Positions 46,667 to 54,261 of a stretch of 64,000 bases of DNA are shown here, piece after piece. The notes beneath the pieces were generated by a model. It was not told the origin of the DNA and made no database searches. It saw nothing but the letters and a program-made list of their open reading frames with translations. The DNA comes from an uncultured Alphaproteobacteria bacterium. Lineage in GTDB: Bacteria > Pseudomonadota > Alphaproteobacteria > Micavibrionales > CSBR16-224. Numbering within the stretch: the stretch's first letter is position 1; every line of letters starts with the position of its first letter. The position numbers were made by a program, and so were the translations under genes. Location of the stretch: contig CATLPD010000003.1 in NCBI GenBank assembly GCA_950054485.1, forward strand, positions 243,509 to 307,508. Reading direction: 5' to 3'.

Positions 46667-47359
46667 TTATGATGCTTTTTTAATTGCTACATATTCTTTT
46701 TCCAAACTTTCAATGGATTTTTGTAGCATGTTAAAATGAACACTTTCAGGGGCTTCGGAGACTTTATACCAAAACCCTGCATGAAGTGCCCCACATATCA
46801 AGCACCCCATATACACGGGGCCTGGCGGCGATATTTCGCCATCCGGGTAAGTGAAGCCTGCTTGATCAACAATACGCTTCAGCTCTAGGGAGCCTCTTTT
46901 ATTTGTGATCGTTCTGGTTTTATCGATCTTTTTGACTAAGTTGTAGGCCTGTAGAAAGCCCAAAACAGCTTCATCAGAAAGCATATTGTAGCGAGCATGG
47001 TTAAAACTTGAATGTCTGTGAACACCTATTCCATCTGTTGTGAGCTCAGGCTCTAAAGCGGGCATCTCTAGAATTAAACGGCTAGCCGCCCGTGCCATTG
47101 CAAGATAGAGAGGTTTTGCATTGCATTCAAAACTCTTATCCAGCAGATAGTTTTTGAAAGCATTCCAATCTACGGTAGTCTCTATAGGTTCCCAAAATAA
47201 GTCTTGAGCTTTGAGTGCGGCATAGGACTTGAATCCTAGGGCGCGTGCCATAGCCTCTACTCGATGAGATGATTTAATATGGGGCAGGTATTTTGTTAGG
47301 TCTGATTTTATCGAGTCAATTTGCTCGGTAAATAAAATGTTGATTTTGAATGTAAACAC
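46667..47359 (-). CDS. Hypothetical accessory protein
   Basis: The 230-residue soluble product is not recognised. The N-terminal half carries a HRVEAMARALGFKSYAALKA segment, a pattern I associate with proteins found on plasmids and genomic islands. The C-terminal half has a CLICGALHAGFW segment that could bind metal. Its composition is similar to the neighbouring accessory genes. It is transcribed on the minus strand and flanked by two copies of the same 16-base palindrome, suggesting it and the next gene have been shuffled as units. Confidence 0.6.
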   Translation of the reverse strand: MFTFKINILFTEQIDSIKSDLTKYLPHIKSSHRVEAMARALGFKSYAALKAQDLFWEPIETTVDWNAFKNYLLDKSFECNAKPLYLAMARAASRLILEMPALEPELTTDGIGVHRHSSFNHARYNMLSDEAVLGFLQAYNLVKKIDKTRTITNKRGSLELKRIVDQAGFTYPDGEISPPGPVYMGCLICGALHAGFWYKVSEAPESVHFNMLQKSIESLEKEYVAIKKAS

Positions 47360-47544
47360 GATTGTGTCCTTTCTGCTATAGGGGTCGCAGTTTGCCGATT
47401 ACGCTACAACCCATTGAAAGGTTATAATCAGTGTATAATTCAAAAAGTGAAAGACGTTTGACTCGGCAACAAGTCACAGGTGTCCAACCCATCTACTTTT
47501 CTACTACAATAGAAAGTTTGTTTCCAGATGTTTTGTTCGTTTGA

Positions 47545-47560
47545 GTGCAATTAGTTGCAC
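47545..47560. promoter_or_regulatory. 16-bp palindrome GTGCAA-TTAG-TTGCAC, copy 2
   Basis: Exact copy of the site at 46632, again just beyond the stop of a minus-strand gene (47566). Confidence 0.45.
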
Positions 47561-47565
47561 AAAAC

Positions 47566-47844
47566 CTAAAAGAATACGCTTAACCATAGTAAGAGCATTC
47601 CTACAACTAAGAAACCTCCACTAAGAATGGCAGCAAAGGTACTGCTTGTTCTATATAAGAATTCATATATGAAGCCAGGAAGGTTGAATTCTTTACCTTT
47701 GTTCTCAACTAGCCTCATAAAATATGCATTTACTTTTAATGTAAAGTGGGCTTCAGCATCTTTCTCTTTAATGCTGTCTCCATGTTCATCTAAAATTTCT
47801 TTTAAGCGCTTAAAATCATCAAAGCTGGACATTTTACTAGCCAA
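47566..47844 (-). CDS. Small tail-anchored hypothetical protein
   Basis: The 92-residue product has a charged N-terminal helix region (DDFKRLKEILDEHGDSIKEK) and a C-terminal hydrophobic stretch (TFAAILSGGFLVVGMLLLWL), so it is probably anchored to the inner membrane by its tail. No family is recognised. It lies 17 bases after the truncated CBS-domain gene on the same strand. Confidence 0.55.
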   Translation of the reverse strand: MASKMSSFDDFKRLKEILDEHGDSIKEKDAEAHFTLKVNAYFMRLVENKGKEFNLPGFIYEFLYRTSSTFAAILSGGFLVVGMLLLWLSVFF

Positions 47845-47861
47845 ATAGTCTGCCAGATAGG

Positions 47862-48056
47862 CTAAGCCTGAATACCTTTAACTTTGTTTTTGGATGTGAT
47901 GACTACCGCGCCGTAATTTCTTTTCTTCATCTCTTTTGCCGCTGATACGACTGTTGAATTAGCGGGCATTGCAAGAACTTCATCGCGATCACGATATTCG
48001 GGCATTTCAGATATTTTCATATTAAGCGCTTTCTTGTAGTTTACTTCACTACTCAT
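47862..48056 (-). pseudogene. Truncated CBS-domain protein
   Basis: The 64-residue product contains only the first half of a CBS domain: VLAMPANSTVVSAAKEMKKR followed by NYGAVVITSKNKVKGI, after which the frame ends. A complete CBS protein would continue with the second half and usually a second domain. Truncation fits the neighbouring insertion-sequence debris. CBS domains bind adenosyl nucleotides; this remnant is unlikely to do so. Confidence 0.6.
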
Positions 48057-48082
48057 ACGAACGACTTCATAAAAAGTTCATT

Positions 48083-48096
48083 TTAGTCTGACAATT
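48083..48096 (+). repeat. 14-bp repeat TTAGTCTGACAATT, copy 3
   Basis: Exact match to the copies at 30210 and 31309. It lies between the truncated CBS gene and the transposase remnant, again at a junction of broken genes. Confidence 0.5.
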
Positions 48097-48124
48097 CCTC
48101 CGGGATGAGTTTTTAAATCAGTAA

Positions 48125-48311
48125 ACATTCTACACATTGGAAGAAGCGCGCGTTCTGACCGACCAGTGGCGATATAATTATAATCACATCCGCCCGCGCA
48201 TATCGCGCAAATTTAAGATAGGGGCGTCGCTCACGCTCGGCCTCTGCCTTTAATCAATGCAAATCATCAAGATTATAACTCTAAACCCGGACTCTTAAAT
48301 GGGGATTAACA
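48125..48311 (+). mobile_element. IS3-family insertion sequence remnant (OrfB tail and right end)
   Basis: Codons 48125-48253 read TFYTLEEARVLTDQWRYNYN and then HIRPRIS, the conserved C-terminal end of IS3-group OrfB transposases (DDE type). The sequence then runs to a terminal GGGGATTAACA at 48311. The last 75 bases (48237-48311) match, in inverted orientation, 63926-64000 with about 69 of 75 identities. The 5' part of the element is missing, so this copy is defective. The region 48057-48378 holds nothing else. Confidence 0.8.
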
Positions 48312-48378
48312 CATATAAAAATTCTTACAAATTATAAATTTAATTGACAATTTGTAAAATTGATTCTACTATTAAAAT

Positions 48379-49548
48379 ATGAAAACAGTAAATCGTTCTG
48401 CAGAAAAAACACTTAAAGAGTTGGCAAAAAGTTACCCAGCATTGGTAGTAACAGGCCCCCGACAATCGGGAAAAACAACGCTAACTAGAAAAGTTTTTAA
48501 TGATAAAGATTACGTTTCTCTCGAGGATTTGGATACACGCGAATTTGCACAAGAAGATCCCAGAGGGTTTTTAGATCAATATAAAGAAGGGGCAATTTTA
48601 GATGAAGTGCAGAGATGCCCAGACCTGTTCTCATACCTTCAATCCTATATCGATGCAAATAAAAGCATGGGCAGATTTATTTTAACGGGCTCTCAGCAGT
48701 TCGATCTTATCTCTGGCGTTTCTCAAAGTTTGGCAGGACGTGTTGCTCGTTTATCACTTTTACCCTTCTCATTAAAAGAGCTACAAAAGGCAGGTAATGC
48801 GCCGCAAACATTAGAAGAACTATTATTTAAAGGTTTGTATCCTCCAATTTACGACAGAGCTTTAGATGCGCATATCTGGCAGGGTAATTATATCGCAACC
48901 TATTTGGAAAAAGATGTGCGTAGGTTAATAAATGTGCGTGATCTGAGCACCTTTCAACGCTTTTTAAAAATGTGTGCAGCCCGTACAGGGCAGATTCTAA
49001 ACCTTTCAAGTTTAGCAAATGACTGTGGCATTACACACAATACGGCAAAGGCGTGGATTTCAGTTTTGGAAGCGAGTTATATTGTTTATCTTTTACAACC
49101 ACATCATAAGAATTTTAACAAGAGGCTTGTTAAATCACCAAAGCTCTATTTTCTTGATACTGGTGTTGCGGCCTGGCTTTTAGGGATTGAAACGCCAGAG
49201 CAGCTCGCTACACACTCAATGCGGGGCGCTTTATTTGAAACCTGGTCTGTATCTGAAATGTTAAAGGGGCGCTTTAATAATGGGCTGTCATCAAATATAT
49301 ATTTTTGGCGCAATAATATAGGGCATGAAATAGATATTATTGTCGAAAAAGGTGATAAGCTGGATGCTATTGAGGTTAAGTCTGGTAAAACATTGAATAG
49401 CGACTTTTTTACCGGCTTAAATAAGTTTGCAAGCATTGCGGAAAGCAGCCTAGATAAATCTTATTTGATATATGGGGGAGATAAAAAGCAAAAAAGGCAT
49501 GGCATAGAAGCGATGCCTTGGACGCACATAGAAAAAATGTCTTCTTAA
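48379..49548 (+). CDS. AAA_14/DUF4143 ATP-binding protein
   Basis: The 389-residue protein belongs to the widespread ATPase family with an N-terminal AAA_14 domain and a C-terminal DUF4143 domain. Walker A is GPRQSGKTTL (residues about 26-35), the Walker B-like AILDEVQRCPDL and sensor FILTGSQQFDL follow. The C-terminal domain shows YFLDTGVAAWLLG and a nuclease-like HEIDIIVEKGDKLDAIEVKS segment. Such genes are frequent in mobile or defence-rich regions; their function is not established. The gene has its own promoter region and lies just inside the IS remnant. Confidence 0.88.
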   Translation: MKTVNRSAEKTLKELAKSYPALVVTGPRQSGKTTLTRKVFNDKDYVSLEDLDTREFAQEDPRGFLDQYKEGAILDEVQRCPDLFSYLQSYIDANKSMGRFILTGSQQFDLISGVSQSLAGRVARLSLLPFSLKELQKAGNAPQTLEELLFKGLYPPIYDRALDAHIWQGNYIATYLEKDVRRLINVRDLSTFQRFLKMCAARTGQILNLSSLANDCGITHNTAKAWISVLEASYIVYLLQPHHKNFNKRLVKSPKLYFLDTGVAAWLLGIETPEQLATHSMRGALFETWSVSEMLKGRFNNGLSSNIYFWRNNIGHEIDIIVEKGDKLDAIEVKSGKTLNSDFFTGLNKFASIAESSLDKSYLIYGGDKKQKRHGIEAMPWTHIEKMSS

Positions 49549-49579
49549 CAACTAGGGTTTTTGCAATTCATGTTATCAC

Positions 49580-49670
49580 GGTGGCATCATTCATTAATTT
49601 TGTTTAAGCAATTGATATTAATCGTATAAATATAAGTTCGAATTTAAATGTACCGCCTTTTGTACCCCCA
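49580..49670 (+). repeat. 91-bp att-like site, copy R2
   Basis: Same blocks at the same distances as the copy at 32931: GGTGGCATCATTCATTAATT, AATTGATATT, AGTTCGAATTT and TTTGTACCCCCA. It follows the DUF4143 gene by about 30 bases. Confidence 0.65.
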
Positions 49671-49731
49671 AATTATTTTTTAAAAGCTTTTTTCTAATAA
49701 ACATTATTTGAATAAGCTATACTCTCTTATC

Positions 49732-49980
49732 ATGAGCAATATAAAAATTCCAGTGAACATCATTAACCTTAATGCTAAAGAGCAAGAATTATTTGAAGGG
49801 GCTCACTCTATAATTGAAGGAGAACCCAAACTAGTGTTGCATCTGGAGTGTATTGAACGCGCAATGACAGTGGCTAGTCTGCTTGTTTTAACCTGTCCAC
49901 TCAGTCTGATCGAGAGATCTTTACGCGCCATTCATCATGTACAGGGTTTGTATATTCACCATCTCCCCCCATTCCTTTAA
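49732..49980 (+). pseudogene. 5' fragment of a paralogue of the gene at 61266
   Basis: From ATG 49732 the product (MSNIKIPVNIINLNAKEQEL) resembles the first 50 residues of the 240-residue protein at 61266. Shared positions include LVLHLECIERAMTVASLL against LILHVDVIERAMTIANLI. After about residue 52 similarity ends and the frame runs into unrelated sequence (TCPLSLIERSLRAIHHVQG). It is therefore a truncated gene. Function of the family is unknown. Confidence 0.6.
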
Positions 49981-50134
49981 TCATGATTTTGAACTCAATA
50001 TCATGACCGTCGCGTATTTCTTCTAACTTAGAAAGCTGAGTCTCAATAGGACTAAGTGGCTGTGGTCTCAGTCGAGTACGAAAAATTCTCAGGCGCGAGT
50101 TCGAATCCCAGAATTTCAAAATTTCGGTCTTCAT
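49901..50134 (-). CDS. Short hypothetical ORF overlapping the HTH gene stop
   Basis: A 77-codon frame starts with ATGA overlapping the HTH gene stop, which is typical of translational coupling. It contains a protein-like stretch LSKLEEIRDGHDIEFKIMIK and ends EWRVKISRSD. No family is recognised. The opposite strand at 50080-50105 resembles the T-arm of a tRNA (AGTTCGAATCCC), so this frame may instead be chance. I list it as uncertain. Confidence 0.3.
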   Translation of the reverse strand: MKTEILKFWDSNSRLRIFRTRLRPQPLSPIETQLSKLEEIRDGHDIEFKIMIKGMGGDGEYTNPVHDEWRVKISRSD

Positions 50135-50676
50135 TTGAGAATTTCGTAGTATCCATTTTTCTTGGCCCCAGAAAATTTAATTTTGCCAAATTCTTGTAAT
50201 TTTCGGATATCGCGCCTCGCTGTCTTTTCGCAAATTTTAAATTTCTGAACAATGTCTTTCGCCTTTAATTTTGACTCGGTCTCTAAAAGCTTCAAAAACC
50301 AGAACTGGCGATAATTTAAATTTAATGGGACATTTATTGGGACATTTATTGGGACATTTATTGGGACATTTTTGCGATCCGGCATGTTTGAATTTGTCGG
50401 CCCGTTTGTGTTCCAGTCCGGCATGGTTATTAGAGTTCTTTGCAATAATAGAGTGAATACCGAGGGCGATACTTTTGCCAGGGTGATAAAATGATCAATC
50501 GAGGGCGACCGCGTCCCGTCATACCAACTCTTTATTGACCTGAGGTCCAGTCCGGTATCACGACCGATATGTTTTACAGCAGAATTTTTATGCTGGTAGT
50601 CTTTGCGCAAAGCTATTGATATTTCTTGAGAAAATGAGATTTCCTGCAATCTTGTGTCCTTTTTGGAAACAGACAT
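50131..50676 (-). CDS. HTH/winged-helix regulator with NVPI tandem repeats
   Basis: The 181-residue protein has an XRE-like N-terminal region (IGRDTGLDLRSIKSWYDGTR, about 37-56). A linker of four NVPI repeats (about 107-122) follows, then a C-terminal winged helix (AKDIVQKFKICEKTARRDIR, about 140-160) of DeoR-like pattern. It is divergent from the recombinase gene across 82 bases, so it probably controls that operon and itself, which is inference. The repeats are encoded by a 12-base tandem and could vary in number. Confidence 0.75.
   Translation of the reverse strand: MSVSKKDTRLQEISFSQEISIALRKDYQHKNSAVKHIGRDTGLDLRSIKSWYDGTRSPSIDHFITLAKVSPSVFTLLLQRTLITMPDWNTNGPTNSNMPDRKNVPINVPINVPINVPLNLNYRQFWFLKLLETESKLKAKDIVQKFKICEKTARRDIRKLQEFGKIKFSGAKKNGYYEILK
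50327..50374 (+). repeat. 12-bp tandem repeat, four units
   Basis: GGGACATTTATT occurs at 50327, 50339 and 50351, with a fourth unit at 50363 that differs in its last two bases. The unit is in frame and encodes the NVPI linker of the minus-strand regulator, so slippage would change linker length without a frameshift. Confidence 0.85.
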
Positions 50677-50758
50677 GCTGCACCTCCATGAGTTATAATG
50701 GGAAAGGTTTTGAAAATTAAATGGCGCATATTATGGCGCCGGGCATGAGGGCAAAAAT

Positions 50759-52294
50759 ATGAATAAAGAAAATCCGACATACGCAGCCATGTATGTGCGC
50801 ATGTCAACCGACCATCAAAAATATTCAACGGAAAATCAGGAAACTGCAATCAGAGAATATGCAGAAAAGCGCAATATCGAGATCATTGAAATCTTTGCCG
50901 ACCAGGGCAAAAGCGGGCTTGATATTCAGGGGCGTGATGCTTTGAAAAACTTGATTTCAACTGTTGAAAACGGCTTGGCCAAATTCTCCTGCATATTAGT
51001 GCTGGATGTAACGCGGTGGGGACGATTTCAGGATGCGGACGAGAGCGCCTATTACGAATATGTATGCCGCCGTGCCGGTATTGATGTCTTATATGTGGCA
51101 GAGCAGTTTGAAAATGACGGCAGCCCGGTTTCGACTATTGTGAAGGGTGTAAAACGCGCTATGGCAGGGGAATACAGCCGTGAACTTTCAGCGAAAGTCT
51201 TTGCCGGTCAGTGCCGTCTGATTGAAAAAGGATTCCGTCAGGGCGGCCCGGCAGGTTTTGGCCTGCGGCGTATGCTCATTGACGAGCATGGCGAGGAAAA
51301 AGGGGTCTTAAAGCGCGGTCAGCATAAAAGTTTGCAGACAGACCGGGTGATATTGGTGCCGGGACCCGAGGATGAAATTGAAACCGTGCGCTGGATATAT
51401 AAGTCATTTGTCGATGAGCGCAGAAATGAAGCAGAAATCGCCGAACTGCTGAATAAAAACGGTATTAAAACCGACCTGAACCGTGACTGGACACGCCCGA
51501 CCGTTCATCAGGTCCTGACCAATGAGAAATATATCGGCAATAACGTTTTTAATAGGACATCCTGCAAGTTGAAACGTAAGCGCGTCAATAATGACGAGGA
51601 AATGTGGATCAGGAATGAAGGTGCTTTTGAGGCGATTGTTGACCCGCGCTATTTTTATATGGCGCAAGGCATTATCGCTCAGCGCAGCCGCCGCTATTCC
51701 GATGAGGATTTGCTAGAAAAACTGCGGGAGCTGCATAAGCGTAAAGGATGGCTTTCCGGTATTTTGATCGATGAAACTGAAGATATGCCATCAAGTAGCG
51801 CCTATTTAAGCCGTTTCGGCAGTCTTGTCCGAGCTTACAAGATGATTGGCTATACGCCTGACCGGGATTACAGATATATAGAAATCAATAAACACCTTCG
51901 CAGTATGCATCCTGAAATCATCGAGAAAACACTTTCCGGTATTGAAGCGTTGGGCGGGGAAGTCTCCTATAATGAAGATACCGGCTTGCTGAATGTGAAT
52001 GGTGAGATTACAGCCTCTATTGTGATTTCACGCTGTTTTCAAACCCAAGGCGGCCGCAAACGCTGGAAGCTGAGACTGGATTCCGGACGGCGTGCCGATA
52101 TCACAATCGTTGTCCGCATGGATGGCAATAATGAAGACATTCTGGATTACTATTTATTACCGGCCATAGATATTGAACACCCCCAATTCCGCATGGCTGA
52201 TAATAACGGTTTTTCTTTAGATATATACAGATATGACTGTCTGGAGGCTTTCTTTACGTTAGCCGAGCGGACAGAGATCAAAAGAGTGGCATAA
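50759..52294 (+). CDS. Large serine recombinase
   Basis: The 511-residue protein catalyses site-specific DNA recombination. The N-terminal resolvase domain has YVRMSTDHQKYSTENQ with the nucleophile Ser16 and Arg14, followed by LVLDVTRWGRFQDADES. A recombinase domain (about 165-290, WTRPTVHQVLTNEKYIGNNV) and a C-terminal region without an obvious zinc ribbon follow. The stop is one base before a ParB-like gene, which is followed one base later by a second. The three are a tight operon; no ParA ATPase is present. Confidence 0.92.
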   Translation: MNKENPTYAAMYVRMSTDHQKYSTENQETAIREYAEKRNIEIIEIFADQGKSGLDIQGRDALKNLISTVENGLAKFSCILVLDVTRWGRFQDADESAYYEYVCRRAGIDVLYVAEQFENDGSPVSTIVKGVKRAMAGEYSRELSAKVFAGQCRLIEKGFRQGGPAGFGLRRMLIDEHGEEKGVLKRGQHKSLQTDRVILVPGPEDEIETVRWIYKSFVDERRNEAEIAELLNKNGIKTDLNRDWTRPTVHQVLTNEKYIGNNVFNRTSCKLKRKRVNNDEEMWIRNEGAFEAIVDPRYFYMAQGIIAQRSRRYSDEDLLEKLRELHKRKGWLSGILIDETEDMPSSSAYLSRFGSLVRAYKMIGYTPDRDYRYIEINKHLRSMHPEIIEKTLSGIEALGGEVSYNEDTGLLNVNGEITASIVISRCFQTQGGRKRWKLRLDSGRRADITIVVRMDGNNEDILDYYLLPAIDIEHPQFRMADNNGFSLDIYRYDCLEAFFTLAERTEIKRVA

Positions 52295-52295
52295 A

Positions 52296-53183
52296 ATGGC
52301 ATTTCATAAACAAAACATACAAATGGTGCCGGTCGATGAAGTTCATATTCTGAATCCGCGCACCAGAAATAAAGAAACATATGACGAGATCAAGCGGAAC
52401 ATTAAGGCGGTCGGTTTAAAAAGGCCGATTACAGTGACTCTGTCTGAGAATAAAACCGATGGAAAAATCTATGATCTTGTCTGCGGGCAGGGGCGGCTGG
52501 AGGCTTTTATAGAATTTGGTCTGTCGGAGATCCCGGCGATTATAATTGAAGCCAGCGAAGAAAGAGCTCTGATCATGAGCCTTGTTGAAAATCTGGCAAG
52601 GCGTCAGCACAGGTCGACCGATCTATTAAAAGCAATTGAGGTTTTACAAGATGCCGGACATTCCGCGCAGGAAATTTCAGAAAAGACAAACCTGACCATT
52701 GAATATATTCGTGAAATCCTGAAGCTTTTGGAGCGAGGTGAAGAAAGGCTTATTCTCGCGGTTGAAACAGGAAAGATGCCGCTCAACCTGGCTGTGAAAA
52801 TCGCTTTATCTCCCGGAGAAGAACAGCTTGCCCTGCAGGAGGCTTATGATAGCGGGTTATTAAAAGGAAATAGACTCCTTAGGGCACGTAAAATTATTGA
52901 AGACAGGCGCAGACGCGGGAAAATTATAAATACCAGACATAGAAATAAGTCTCTATCATATCCCCGTATGACCGGGCAGGATGTTGTGAATATTTTTCAC
53001 AAGGAAGTTGAGCGCAAGAAAGCTCTGACCCGAAAAGCTGATTTTGTCAGTACACAGCTGATGTTTGTGGGGCAGGCTATCAAAAACCTTTTAGAAGAAG
53101 ATCATTTCCGGCTGTTATTAAAGTCCGAGAATATCCAGACCCTGCCCAAACCGCTAGGAGAGAAGTGGGGGATAGATATCTAA
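52296..53183 (+). CDS. ParB/RepB-like nuclease-domain protein 1
   Basis: The 295-residue protein has a ParB N-terminal domain (about 10-105: IKAVGLKRPITVTL, then GQGRLEAFIEFGLSEIPAII and SLVENLARRQHRSTDLL). An HTH region (about 110-150, YIREILKLLERGEE) and a basic C-terminal part of RepB type follow. ParB proteins bind centromere-like DNA and use CTP; the box normally reading GERRxRA is GQGRLEA here. Without a ParA it may work as a DNA-binding partner of the recombinase. It starts one base after the recombinase stop. Confidence 0.85.
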   Translation: MAFHKQNIQMVPVDEVHILNPRTRNKETYDEIKRNIKAVGLKRPITVTLSENKTDGKIYDLVCGQGRLEAFIEFGLSEIPAIIIEASEERALIMSLVENLARRQHRSTDLLKAIEVLQDAGHSAQEISEKTNLTIEYIREILKLLERGEERLILAVETGKMPLNLAVKIALSPGEEQLALQEAYDSGLLKGNRLLRARKIIEDRRRRGKIINTRHRNKSLSYPRMTGQDVVNIFHKEVERKKALTRKADFVSTQLMFVGQAIKNLLEEDHFRLLLKSENIQTLPKPLGEKWGIDI

Positions 53184-53184
53184 T

Positions 53185-54090
53185 ATGGCAGATAAAATAA
53201 ACATTGGTTTTGATCATGATATTCTGGATATCTCTATAAAAGATATCATTTATACGAAACCGCCGACACAGGCAGCCTTAAGGTCTAAGAAATATCAGCA
53301 GATTTTAGCGTCTATAAAGGCGGTCGGAATTATCGAGCCGCTGGTTGTCTATATGGAAGAGACCTTGAATGGAAAATATATACTGTTAGACGGGCACCTT
53401 AGAATCGAGGTTTTAAAATCTCTGGGTGAAACCGAAGTTCAATGCCTTGGTTCTAAAGACAATGAAGCATTTACCTATAATAAGCATATAAACCGGCTTT
53501 CAACCGTCCAGGAGCATAAAATGATCCTCCGTGCCATAGAGCGTGGCGTGCCTGAAGAGAAAATAGCAGAAGCCCTGCGTGTTGATATTCAAAGCATCCG
53601 TAAAAAGAAAAAGCTATTGGAAGGCATCTGCCCTGAAGCCGCTGAAATATTCAAAGACAAGATCATCGGTATTGAGGTTTTTCAGATATTAAAGAGGATG
53701 AAGCCCGTTCGCCAGACGGAAGCGGCCATGCTTATGAATGATGCCAACATTTTTACGGTTCCTTATGCCAAGGCCCTATTGGCGGCCACCCCTAATGATT
53801 TTTTAGCCAACCCCGCCAAGCCCAAGAAAATAAAAGGTATTACGGAAGAACAGATGAGACGGATGGAGCTTGAAATGCAAAGCCTTGACCGAGAATTCAA
53901 GCTGGTTGAGGAAAGCTACGGTCAGGATGTTCTAAATCTAACGTTGGCAAAAGGGTATTTGGCCAAGCTTGTCGAAAACCGGAATATTAGAAAATATCTG
54001 GTAGTAAACCATCCAAGCCTGTTGGAGCAGTTTGAAAAAATTGCTGAGATCCAGTCTTTGAATCAGGAGATGGAAGAAGTTGCAATATAA
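53185..54090 (+). CDS. ParB/RepB-like nuclease-domain protein 2
   Basis: The 301-residue protein is a second, divergent ParB-like gene. The N-terminal domain has IKAVGIIEPLVVYM and LLDGHLRIEVLKSLGETEVQ, followed by a helical region and a RepB-type C-terminal domain (about 140-290) with MRRMELEMQSLDREFKLVEE. It begins one base after the first ParB-like stop, so the two proteins are made together. Together with the recombinase it forms a module seen in mobile regions of alphaproteobacteria, role unknown. Confidence 0.82.
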   Translation: MADKINIGFDHDILDISIKDIIYTKPPTQAALRSKKYQQILASIKAVGIIEPLVVYMEETLNGKYILLDGHLRIEVLKSLGETEVQCLGSKDNEAFTYNKHINRLSTVQEHKMILRAIERGVPEEKIAEALRVDIQSIRKKKKLLEGICPEAAEIFKDKIIGIEVFQILKRMKPVRQTEAAMLMNDANIFTVPYAKALLAATPNDFLANPAKPKKIKGITEEQMRRMELEMQSLDREFKLVEESYGQDVLNLTLAKGYLAKLVENRNIRKYLVVNHPSLLEQFEKIAEIQSLNQEMEEVAI

Positions 54091-54132
54091 ATGAAACAGA
54101 GATTATTGAGCAGTCCTTAAGATAATGAGCGT

Positions 54133-54156
54133 CAACTGTTTCATTGCCAACAGTTG
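54133..54156 (+). other. Hairpin after the recombinase-ParB operon
   Basis: CAACTGTT (54133-54140) and AACAGTTG (54149-54156) form a perfect eight-base stem with an eight-base loop. There is no T-run after it, so it is not a classic terminator. It lies between the ParB-like operon and the synthetase gene and might be a binding site. Confidence 0.45.
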
Positions 54157-54261
54157 CACTATATGCGGGCTAATCGTTAGTGGCTAAGCGAAAATCCTTT
54201 TAACAATATCTTGTCTTTAAAAGCAAATGTCGCTAATTTGTAAAAAACGGAGATATTGAAA

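Noticed and set aside
50080..50110. Possible tRNA (T-arm-like AGTTCGAATCCC)
   Set aside because: No matching acceptor, D-arm or anticodon stem could be built around it. It may be an integration relic only.
54091..54261. T-box or other riboswitch before the MetRS gene
   Set aside because: No T-box sequence or specifier stem was seen, and T-boxes are not expected in this group; only an eight-base hairpin is present.
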